From: Anaeramoeba flamelloides
Lineage: Eukaryota; Metamonada; Anaeramoebidae
Reading direction: 5' to 3'
NCBI GenBank assembly: GCA_027625915.1
Contig: JANTQA010000047.1
Coordinates: forward strand, 12,710,001 to 12,774,000
Length of the DNA: 64,000 bases
Made by a program: the position numbers and the translations under genes. Every line of letters starts with the position of its first letter. The stretch's first letter is position 1. Shown one piece after another: positions 1-9,342 of this stretch. The notes under the pieces were generated by a model. It worked only from the letters and a program-made list of their open reading frames with translations, had not been told where the DNA came from and made no database searches.

Positions 1-2360
1 TAAAACAGTTGAGTAAAATATAAATATTACTCTATTCTTTCAAATCACAAAAAAAGATTGTGAATTTTTTTTTTAATTTCAGAAATAAAAAGAAACCTAG
101 GCACTTGATTGTACTTGACAAAAATTTTATTATACATTTTTTTATTACTGAATTAAACTGAATATTTAAAAAACCACCATCAGGTACTCGAAGACAATTG
201 GTGAACACCAACCTTAGTGTTTCTATAATTTCAAAAGAATAGAGTAAAGTTCATATCTTTTACTTGATTATTTTGAATACAGGAAAACCAAGCTCATTCC
301 CATTAGGGGTTTCCAGAATTAAATAAATAGAGTATTTTTATCTATTTTACTAGATTCTTTTTAACTATGGGAAAAATAGTACTATCAATATTTATCCTGA
401 TTTTTTTCCTTAGTTATGTTTTGATTAAAGTCATTTCCACTTTTAAGACATAAACTTTTAACGGGATTCAAGACACAAAAAAATCTCAAATTAAAACACA
501 AAATTTGTTATTTTTTTTTTTTACACAATTTAATTTACTAGAATTTGAATTTTGTGCCTTAATTTGAGATTTTTTTTGTGCCTTAAATTTCGTTCGAAGT
601 TTGTGTCTTAAAAGTGGAACTGAATGTAGACGAGTATAAAATTTTCATAAATATTACTTATAATCTATTTAATCAAGTACCTGGAAATTAAATTAAATTA
701 AAACCCATTACTACTTCTCGGATAACATTTTTACCCCCCCAAAAAAAAAAAAAAAAAAAAAAAAGCTATTTTAATTAAAAGGACAGTTTGGAAAAATTTT
801 GACCTACTAATAACAACAACCCCCCCCAAAGAATTAAAAGTTCTAAAATATAGATTATATTATAAAAAAATATGATTACTGATCATAAAAGGTTTATTAA
901 ATTAATATTTTCTTCTCTATCAAAACTTTCAATTTGATTGTTATTTTTGTATTTGCAATTAAGAAATTGTTATCTTCTTTTTTTTATTTTTTCAAATGAA
1001 TAGTTATTTGAAGACAATAATATACATATAAATACCCAAATTTAAATTCAAATTGACTTTTAATTTAATTTTTTTTTTTTGTTTAAATTGTTCCAAAATA
1101 TTAAATATTTGTTTATTAATAATTTCTTAAAATATTGATTTTGTAAAATAAAAAGATTATTTTTAAAAAAATTCAAAAAATATTCTTTTTCTCTTTTTTT
1201 TTTTTTTTTTTGGTCAAATATCACTTTTTAATCTTCTAATACTATCTTCAACCCGTTTTAAAAAATATCTAAAGGTATTAATTTCTTTTTTAAATGATTT
1301 TATATCCCATTTCACACATTCATTTTATCTTGGCAATTCAACGGTATATAATGAATATAGGTTACAATTTCAATAGAGGTTAAAGTTTAAAGCCTAGATT
1401 AGTTTTTCCACAAGATTTCTTTGATGTTCATTAGTTAAAAAAGGATGTTGAAGTGAAAAAAAAAAAAAAAATAAACCTTTTTAATATTCAAATACTCTTA
1501 TTATAATTTATATGAATCAAATTTTGATAGTGATCTTTTATTCTATAAAGCTCAATTATAGGATATATAAATGGATCTTTAAAAAATATTAATTAACTAT
1601 AAAAGTAAATATTTACAACAGTAAGAAAAAATAATAAAGGTAACAACCTAGTCCCATTGATTAGACGTTTGTTGATAGTTATTTTGATACTTGATAAAAT
1701 AGTCTACCTTATCTTATATATTTGTTCAAATAATTAAATACATATAAAGACTTTAGAAAATAACCATAAACTCTCACTCTGAGATTACTCAGTTATTTTG
1801 AATCACTTGGCTCTCTAACTTAAAAATTAATTTGGTTCCTCACAAGCAAAAATCATGTATGTTATTTGGAAAAAACTTAAAGTATAATCCTCTTTTTATC
1901 TTCTCTTCAATTAATTTTCAAAGATTAATTATTTCCTGTGACTTGATCAAATTAAAAATCTTCAACTACTATTTTGAAAACAATCAAATCAGAATTTTTG
2001 TTTTTTATTTGCTCCCTTCTTGAAATCTTTTCCCAAGCTTTAATCAATTCTATTCATAAAGGATATTCAAAAAAGCGGGACAACAAAAGTTAAGAAAAAG
2101 CGAGCACTAAAACAGTCAAATAACCCCACTTTTCACATCATCAATTTAATCCGAAATCTTGATTTTCACAATGTTTTTTTCACAAACTATTAGATAAATT
2201 ATTCCAATTTCCCATACTGAAATTTACTAAAATTAATAATATAAGAACATTTTATTTTGTGAACTTTATAAATTGATTATTTTACAAAATATTAAACTAA
2301 ATTCCAAAAATTTGGACACAATTTTAGCTGTTGAAAGAATATCAATACTTCACTTTACAT
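1..2360. other. AT-rich non-coding stretch
   Basis: No convincing gene is seen. The stretch holds homopolymer runs (C then A near 735-765), fragments of the hairpin repeat that recurs across the window (around 30-160 and 220-330), and one MITE copy at 426-629. A 63-codon ORF at 1832-2023 has no recognisable composition or motif and is treated as chance. Confidence 0.6.
426..629. mobile_element. MITE family A, copy 1
   Basis: About 204 bp with inverted ends. The left end reads TTCCACTTTTAAGACATAAA and the right end is its imperfect complement ending in GTGGAACTGAATGTA. The subterminal pair built on TCTCAAATTAA and AATTTGAGA also matches the other copies. The ends have diverged from the consensus TACAGTCAGTTCCAC seen in better copies, so this copy is older. 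It has no coding capacity. Confidence 0.8.
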
Positions 2361-2645
2361 TTAATGAAAAATAATTTTGATTTTAAAAACTATTATTTCA
2401 TTTTTTGTCTTTTTTTGTTTTGTTTTCATTTCCTTCTTTGCAATTACTAAATCCGTTTCGTTAAGTCTAAAATTTATTTTTTGATTGTTGATAGTAGGTA
2501 AGTGTTGAGTTTGATAAATAAAAAAATCATATACAAAAAGCGATGGTATCTTATCATTAGATTGTTCAACAATTGTTTTCAAAATTTCATCATATTTGCC
2601 AATAGTTTTTTCTAACCCTTGTTTCATCATTTTTGACAGAATCAT
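2361..2645 (-). CDS. Short ORF of unknown function (94 aa)
   Basis: This ORF opens with ATG and reads as a plausible protein rather than homopolymer: an N-terminal amphipathic stretch (MILSKMMKQGLEKTIGKYDE), then VYDFFIYQTQHLPTI, then a basic tail. I do not recognise the family. The preceding bases (AAATTAG just before the ATG on this strand) could also be a 3' splice site, so it might be an internal or last exon of a gene whose other exons I cannot find. No similar ORF lies nearby on the same strand. It could be chance in AT-rich DNA, although codon use is more varied than in neighbouring spurious ORFs. Confidence 0.3.
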   Translation of the reverse strand: MILSKMMKQGLEKTIGKYDEILKTIVEQSNDKIPSLFVYDFFIYQTQHLPTINNQKINFRLNETDLVIAKKEMKTKQKKTKNEIIVFKIKIIFH

Positions 2646-3914
2646 TTCTAATTTTTTGATCTTTATATTTTTTTCTTTGATTTATATAAATATGATTACA
2701 TATAAAATAATCAATACAAGGACAATTAAAATGTGATTTTATATTACTTTTTGAAAAAAGATAATAAATTGTGGTTTTTTTTACATATTTTTGATTTTGA
2801 ATGTTTCTAAATTTTTGGAATTAGGTTTAGTACTATCTTTCAATTCTAAAAAAATTCGAAAATTAAAAATACATAATTTATTTTTTTTAAAAAATATAAC
2901 CACTTTTTTTAAATGTTAATTTAACAAACATCTCAGAATTCCAAGAAAATTTTTTTTATATTGCTACACTAACAAAATATTTAATGAGCATTTTTGAAAA
3001 ATTGAAACAGGAAAAAAAGTTCAATACATCTATTATTTTGAAAAATATTCCTCAAAATGAAAGGAAAAACCAATAAAAAGAAGAAACAAATTAACATCAA
3101 AGAATGAATCCTTATATTATTTTCAACAGAGTTAACAAATACAATTCATTTTTCATTTTGTCTCATAATCTAGATTGTTCTTTTGGAGATCTCAAAAATT
3201 GTTAAATTTTTTTCTTCAAATTTTTAAAGATTCTTCAATCAAAGAAAACCCCCATACCAAAAATAGAGTACTATTTGTTATAAAATAAATGAAACAAAAT
3301 TTTCATTCACCTTTCAAAATTGTAATTTATAAATCAGAGACCATTTCAAAATTTTAAGTCTTAAAACAAGTATAAAATTATTAATTTATCTTTTATAGAA
3401 TTATAGACTTTTAATAATTTATTTTAATTCTTGGAATGTGATTTTATGGAGAGCTGAATAAAAATTTTGAATTTTAGTTTAGATTAATCAAAGAAAAAAA
3501 AAAGCCTACCAAAAGGCACTATTTAAAAAACTTTTCCTGTGTTGAATACTTCATTTTGTCTTTAACCATTTATTTTTTCTTTAATTGTTTGATCTTGTTT
3601 TTATTTTTAGGTTCTATTAATACTATCAATTAATTTATTCTGTTGAACTTGTTTCCATTTAAATTTTTTAATTTTTCGAAATTGTTAGTAAATTTTTTCC
3701 TGTTGTATCTGAAAAAAGAAAGGTTCATATTTAAAAAAGATCAAAAATTAATATTCTTGATACTTGAAAAGCGAATTTTTTCAAAAGTTTTTGGTTTCAC
3801 AGCATACAAATAAATAATTTTCAATAAAATCATTTTTTTATTTTCTTCTGGTTTTTGTTTGAGAAGTAAATCAAGAAAATTGATTCACTTTTAGTTATAT
3901 TTATCAAAGTTGAA
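2646..3914. other. AT-rich spacer upstream of RRP1
   Basis: No gene was found. It contains one copy of the dispersed ~175 bp inverted-end repeat (3294-3469). The last ~200 bases before the RRP1 start codon presumably hold its promoter, but I see no recognisable TATA box or other element distinguishable from the background. Confidence 0.5.
3294..3469. repeat. Family C inverted-end repeat, copy 1
   Basis: The left end CAAAATTTTCATTCACCTTT and the right end AGCTGAATAAAAATTTTG are complementary. The internal stretch TTTATTTTAATTCTTGGAA matches the copy at 50571-50745. It has no coding capacity and is probably a non-autonomous DNA element. Confidence 0.6.
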
Positions 3915-4439
3915 ATGTCAATTTTGGAAAAACCAAAGCAATCAAAACTAACTTCTTCTGTTAAGTCAGTCCGTTCACAGGCCATTACACAATTAAAAAG
4001 ATACCTTCAGCGTAAACCCAACTTAACCAACTTTTCAAAATTTTGGAGAACCTTGTTAGCTGCTTTGTGGGCACCAAACACACGTAAAATCCATGAGTCT
4101 CTGATCGAGTCTTTTGGGTGTTTTCTTCATACATTCCAAACAACAAAATCGTCCTTATTGTTTTTTGAATATTTTTTAGATTTGGCTATTGAAGAATCGC
4201 AGTCTCTTTCAAATTATAAAAAAAGAAGGTTTAGTTTTCTTATAACAGACCAATTCTTCCAATTCTTTGTTTTTCTTCAAGAAAAAAACTATGATCACAA
4301 AATCATTGACATTTTCCACAGGCTTCTAATTGACAAAGTTTTTAAGGTACAGCCACTTAATAAATCACAAACATATTTTTTAAATTGTATTTGTGAATTT
4401 TTTGTTGGTTCGCTTTTTAAATTGAAATACCCAATACAC
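3915..4439 (+). CDS. RRP1: RRP1/Nop52 nucleolar protein, exon 1
   Basis: First coding exon (175 codons) of a 724-residue model completed by 6120-7769. The ORF begins at an ATG after a run of in-frame stops. It carries the start of the Nop52/RRP1 domain: a basic lead-in (VRSQAITQLKRYLQRKP), then the family pattern of a Trp followed by a small-residue helix (FSKFWRTLLAALWAPNTRK), and a HTFQTT segment equivalent to HAFQTT in animal RRP1. RRP1 acts in the nucleolus in 27S pre-rRNA processing for the large ribosomal subunit (family knowledge). The exon ends in phase 0 at a GTAAGA donor at 4440. Reading on only enters a T tract encoding poly-Phe, which supports the splice. Confidence 0.85.
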
Positions 4440-4452
4440 GTAAGATTAATTC

Positions 4453-4497
<45 letters not shown>

Positions 4498-4744
4498 AAG
4501 CATCTTTTTGTACCTTTCTTGGAAGAGTACCAAATCTTTTGTGAAAAAAAATCATTTGAAAAATATTTTTTTTAATGTTTAACGGTAATAATCTTTTTGA
4601 AAAACTTTTAATTCTTTTTACCAAATTGAAGTTAAATAGCACTTTTGGAAAGACTACCAAAATTCCAAAAGTTAAAGATTACTTTTATTATTGAAATAGA
4701 ACGATCTTTGAATAATTGAAATTTTTTGAGAAAATAGCTTTTTT

Positions 4745-4970
4745 GGTTTAAGGGATTAGTAACTCTAATTTACCCCCACCCAAAGGCAATAGAGTACTTA
4801 TTTGTATAAGGGTTCAATTAAACTGATATATAAAACCCTTTATCAACTTTAGAGAAATGAATTATCTTTTTTAAAAGAAAGAAGTTCATATTTTCCAAAT
4901 AAATATTCAGTCAAAAGATCTGATCCTTTTTTGGTTTGGATTTTTGGATTTTTGAATAAAAAAAAAAAAC
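4745..4970. repeat. Family F dispersed repeat, copy 1
   Basis: About 225 bp resembling 12805-13020. Shared landmarks in the same order are a TTTACCCCC run, GAGTACTTATTTGTA / AAGTACTTATTTATA, CTTTATCAACTTTAGAGAAAT and GATCCTTTTTTGGTTTGGAT. Both copies are intronic (RRP1 and VDAC). Confidence 0.6.
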
Positions 4971-5369
4971 TAATTCATTTTTTATAATCGTAACAGCTGT
5001 TTTAAAAATGCGAGTACTTTTAGAAACTTTTATCAAATTTTTTATTTTAATAAAGTGAAAACTTTTTCAGCATTAAAACTTTTTAAAAAATCAAGTTTTC
5101 TATTTTAAAAAAGTGAGGGCTCGGTCTTTAAACATGGAAATATGATTTAGAGGTTGGAATAGAGTGTGAAGAAAAGCACCCTTTTCAAAAAAGTCTACAT
5201 TTATTTAAAACAGAAAACTTACAAAAATTTTATCGTCTAACAAATCACACCTAAAAAAAATAGCACTTTTATAAAATGGATGTAAAATCAAATATTAATG
5301 ATTAAAATTTTAACATTGAGTTCAAAATATCTTTATTGAAATTTCTAAGCAAAAAATTAGAAATTCGGG

Positions 5370-5790
5370 AAGTGCTGTAACGCGTTATAAAATAAAACTT
5401 ACCGAAAAGTGTCGTCAAGTACCGTAGAGTGCCTTGTTTTTTTTTTTTAATTTTTGTAATAAAAAGAAAATTTTTGAAATTTTCATTTTATTTCTTCAAA
5501 TAAAACCTAACGGCATTTTTCTTGAGGTTTTCTGTATTATTTGATAAGTGTTCTAGGTTTTTTTGAGGTTTTCTATTTTATTTGGAAAATCTATTGATTT
5601 TGGTTAGGTTTTTTTGAGTTTTCTATTTTATTTGGAAAATCAATAGATTTTCGTTAGGTTTTTTTTTACTTTTGAAATAAACAGAAAATTTTAATAAAAT
5701 TTCGGTTTATTTCAAAAAGTAAAAAAAAACCCAGAACACTACACAAATAAAATAGAAAACCTCAAGAAAACCTAACAGCGCTTTTCCAAA
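5370..5790. repeat. Hairpin repeat family B cluster
   Basis: Several units built on AGGTTTTTTT plus GAAATAAACAGAAAATTTT, with their reverse complements directly after them, so each unit folds into a hairpin (clearest at 5655-5735). Short tags such as GTAGAGTGCC and CTAACG occur at unit edges. The same units recur near 30-160, 26490-26760, 32905-33300, 44200-44480 and 63480-63900. Confidence 0.65.
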
Positions 5791-6119
5791 ATTCAAAAGA
5801 ATGGTGAAAAATGAAATGTTTTACTCTATTCTTTTAAATTCTGGACAAACTAACGACACTTTTTTTTCATTTGAAAAAATTGAATAAAAATCAAGGGTTT
5901 CACTCAATTCTTTCAAATTAAAAAAAAAAACAATGACTTAAAGAGGAAATTAATTTCCTCTCTTCAAAATAAAAAAAAAAAACAAAAAAAAAACATATTT
6001 TTTTTCAAAAACAAATAATTAAGGCTCTACTAATTTTTTATTTTTTTCTCATCAAATAATTGTTCTCCAATTAATATTATTATTTTGGTTCTATGTTTTT
6101 TTTCTATCATTTACTGTAG

Positions 6120-7769
6120 ATTGTAGAATTGATCACAAATTGCTTTTATGGGATATTACCAAAATGGGAAAATGAAAAGATCTTCTCATTGATCTGCGAT
6201 TGCATTTTTTCAAATATTCTCACCAAAGATTACAAGATTTTATTTAACAAAAATTCAAATAAAAATAAAAATCAGACAAACTTTCAAGAAATTTTGAATT
6301 TTCTGAAAGAATCAGAAGAAAAATTTTTGGCAATTATGAAGACACAAAAAATTAATCAAAATAATCTTAAAATCCTTTATAAAGTAAGAAAAGCTTATTT
6401 AAAAAAGCTAATACTTCTTTCCCCAAATAAAGACAATTTTCAAGATATTCAAAAAAACGAATTCCAAAATTTGGTAAAAATAAATAATAAATTAAAACAA
6501 AACCAAAACACAATAACGACACCCACAAACGATATTGGCAATGAAAGAAAAAGAAAGATAAATTATTCCAAATCAGGTCAATTAATGAAAAAAAGAAAAA
6601 TTAAAAAGAATTTAATTGTAAATTTTTATGAAGAATCTGAATCTGAATCTGAAGAATCCGAATCTGAAGAATCTGAATCAGAAGAAACACTCGATAGTAA
6701 AAATGAAAATGAAAGTGAAAATGAAAGTGAAGGCAAAGAGGAAGAAGAAAGCGAAGGATCAACATCAAAATCTGAAAGAGATACAGAAACTGAAAAATCA
6801 ACAGAAAGTGAAAGCGAAAGCGAAAGCGAAACTGAGAGTGAGAGTGAGAGTGAGAGCGGGAGTGAGAGTGAAAGCGATAGTGAAAGTGAAAGTGGAAGTG
6901 GAAGCGAAGGTGAAAATGAAAGCGAAAGCGAAGGGGGGGGCGAAAGCAAAGGGGAAGAAGAAAGCGAAGGATCAACATCAAAATCTGAAAGAGATACAGA
7001 AACTGAAAAATCAACAGAGAGTGAAAGTGAAAGCGATAATGAAAGTGGAATTGGAAGTGAAAGTGGAAGTGGGACTGGGGGCGAGAGAAATAACGAAGAA
7101 AAGGAAAACGAAACCAATACAAAAAAAGAAATCGAGAGTTACAACTCTGAGTCAGACAATTTAAATCAAAATTCTTTAAGTGAATCATCCCCTGACAAAA
7201 TTCTTCAAAAACAAAAAAAGAAAAACCATCCAAATAAAACCAGCAAAAGAATATTAAATTTTGATAGTGATAGTCAAGAATCAAACGATTCTGAAAATGA
7301 GACTTCTTCTAATTCTTCGGATGAAATCATTCGGAAGAGGAGAAAGGGTAAAACGAAGAAAAACAAGAAAGAAAAGAAAAAGAAAAAGAAAAAGAAAAAT
7401 AAAAAGAAAAAGAAAAAACCCGATTCAAAAATGGTGAGCTTTAAACTAGAAAACAATGAATTTCACAAGAAAAAAGTCCGGATTACATTACCAAAAGCAC
7501 CATTTTTAAACCCACCACAATCCATTTTAAGCAATAAATCAGATAAAATCTTGGTTAAAAAACATAAATTATATGAGTACAGGGTTCCTAACATTAAATC
7601 AATTCTGAAAAAAGCAAACAATGGAAAAAAACAAAATTATAGTGGACGAGGTAGAGGGGGCCGAAGAGGGAGAGGAAGAGGGAGAGGGAGAGGGAGAGGA
7701 AAGAGCAGAGGAAGAGGAAGGGGGAAGAAAGGAAGGGGGAGAGGAAAGAAAAAAAAAAAACAATATTAA
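6120..7769 (+). CDS. RRP1: RRP1/Nop52 nucleolar protein, exon 2
   Basis: Second coding exon, 549 codons plus stop, continuing exon 1 in phase 0. It finishes the Nop52 helical region (ITNCFYGILPKWENEK to about 6440). It then becomes a long acidic Glu/Ser tract (about 6628-7110), a Lys-rich block, and a C-terminal Gly-Arg tail (7640-7766), typical nucleolar low-complexity features. At 7428-7442 KMVSF fits the RVxF PP1-docking pattern, placed like the KVTF motif of human RRP1B, and is followed by SILSN and SIKSILKK motifs resembling the same tail. The acidic tract contains an internal duplication. AATAAA at 7778 may be the poly(A) signal. Confidence 0.85.
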   Translation: MVELITNCFYGILPKWENEKIFSLICDCIFSNILTKDYKILFNKNSNKNKNQTNFQEILNFLKESEEKFLAIMKTQKINQNNLKILYKVRKAYLKKLILLSPNKDNFQDIQKNEFQNLVKINNKLKQNQNTITTPTNDIGNERKRKINYSKSGQLMKKRKIKKNLIVNFYEESESESEESESEESESEETLDSKNENESENESEGKEEEESEGSTSKSERDTETEKSTESESESESETESESESESGSESESDSESESGSGSEGENESESEGGGESKGEEESEGSTSKSERDTETEKSTESESESDNESGIGSESGSGTGGERNNEEKENETNTKKEIESYNSESDNLNQNSLSESSPDKILQKQKKKNHPNKTSKRILNFDSDSQESNDSENETSSNSSDEIIRKRRKGKTKKNKKEKKKKKKKKNKKKKKKPDSKMVSFKLENNEFHKKKVRITLPKAPFLNPPQSILSNKSDKILVKKHKLYEYRVPNIKSILKKANNGKKQNYSGRGRGGRRGRGRGRGRGRGKSRGRGRGKKGRGRGKKKKKQY

Positions 7770-8205
7770 TTAATTTGAAATAAACACAAAATGTTGTTTA
7801 TTTTAAAATTAATACGAAATATTCTAATATTAATAAAAAATTGTTACATATAATTTTTTTTGTAACAAATTAAAGAAATTAAAGTTATTGTTTTGTTTTT
7901 AGTTGAATTTAGAAATACACAATTAATCTTTTACAAGAATTTTAAAATTACACTTTTTATTACAATAACAAAAAAAAATAAATAAAAATAGGAATATTAA
8001 ATAGACAACCTATAAGACATTATTTACAATAATTAAAAAAATAAAATTTTGATCTTGAAATTCAAAATATTAAGGATGTAAGTACATTTTCCCATTTTGA
8101 AAAATTTTAATTGTGTGAACATTACTGAAAATTATTTATTGAGTGCCAACAGATATTGAAATTTTGGAACCAAAACACCATCCACTAGTCTATTCGTGAA
8201 AAGAA
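7770..8205. other. Spacer downstream of RRP1
   Basis: AT-rich. It contains an AATAAA at 7778-7783, nine bases after the RRP1 stop, and otherwise nothing recognisable. Confidence 0.5.
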
Positions 8206-8451
8206 TCAAAGTAATTCAGAGTTGAATCTTAATTTTTTTGATTTTTTGAACATTTTTTTTGATGAAATTTTTGGTTTTGGATCTCGAGATGTGTTTATAC
8301 GAACGATTGAAATTAACCAAACAGTAAACCAAAAAAATATACCCGAAAGGGTGTGCATTTGAAACAAATATTTTCTTTTAGAAGACCAAACACGAAAGAT
8401 CACCATTCCAAATAAATTTGTTGAAATCAAGAATGAAAAAAAAAAAATCAA
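8206..8451 (-). CDS. Possible small two-helix membrane protein (V-ATPase subunit e-like?)
   Basis: An open frame of about 81 codons ending at 8206, with two hydrophobic segments (IFFFSFLISTNLFGMVIF and IFFWFTVWLISIV) and a basic tail. Length, two-helix plan and a WLISI segment in helix 2 resemble V-ATPase V0 subunit e (WLIAI in the human protein), but similarity is too short to be decisive. The open frame has no ATG at its upstream end. The first in-frame ATG gives only 66 residues. A possible splice acceptor (AAAATAG) lies just upstream on this strand, so a short first exon may be missing. Codon use is more varied than in flanking DNA, which favours a real gene. Confidence 0.35.
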   Translation of the reverse strand: MIFFFSFLISTNLFGMVIFRVWSSKRKYLFQMHTLSGIFFWFTVWLISIVRINTSRDPKPKISSKKMFKKSKKLRFNSELL

Positions 8452-9309
8452 ATCGATAAAAGTCTATTTTCGAAGATTGGTTTTCTTTATTTTCTTAATT
8501 TGTATGAATACAAACTATTTTTTCCCTTGAATTTCTAGCCCCATTACTATTTATTATTATTTTATAAAACATTTTTGTGACAAATTTGCTTTCAAAATTC
8601 TTTTTTAAAATATTTTTATCAAACAAAGCCAAAACAAGGAATACTATTTCAAAAATTAAAATAAATGGGTTGAATTCTTGAAATCAAAAAACAGTTACAA
8701 AAGATTCAAATCAAAATAATTGAAAAATTCAAGAACAAATTTTTATCAGATTCAGAATTTATTTGAGTTATCATTTTAATGGAAAATAAATAATTATAAA
8801 ATCAAACGCATTTGTCCAATAAATGCCCATTCTCAAGAAGAATTACAAAAATCTCCGATTTTTTGAACTAAAACTAGAATTAGATGACATAAATGAAAAT
8901 AGGATTTTTAAATTCATTTTGGAAATTCTTTAGAAATAAACCGTAATTTGTTTTTCAAAAATTTTCCAAACATAATTTTTTTTATAAAGAATTAAAAATA
9001 AAATCAAATAAAGAATCAGTAATTGTGTAAAATGAAATAGATAAGATCTAGTAATAAATGTTTTTTATTTATTTTTTTTTTGATCGATTTTTTCATTTTT
9101 TTGATTTGTGTTTTTTTATTGGTATGAAAATATCTTCTACTAGGATATATTCCACTCTAGTATTTATTAAAATATCAATGTATTTGGCTAAAGAAATGAT
9201 TTGAATAAGTCAGTTTCACACAAATGGTGGCACTCAAAAAAAGAAAAATGTACTAACCCCCTTAAATATTTCAAAATCAAATATATTTATACATATGAGA
9301 TTTTCGGCA

Positions 9310-9342
<33 letters not shown>

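Larger units (their letters stand above)
4440..6119 (+). other. RRP1 intron (1,680 bp)
   Basis: The donor GTAAGA at 4440 is followed within ~20 nt by a T tract of nearly 40 bases. The acceptor TTACTGTAG ends at 6119. Joining the flanks keeps phase 0 and gives a continuous Nop52 domain. The intron holds a family F repeat (4745-4970) and several hairpin family B units (5370-5790). No ORF in it is convincing. Confidence 0.75.

Noticed and set aside
6601-7284. Long reverse-strand and alternate-frame ORFs opposite RRP1
   Set aside because: They are shadows of the Glu/Ser repeat: periodic coding DNA keeps other frames open and gives Phe/His or Ser/Leu repeats with no domain.
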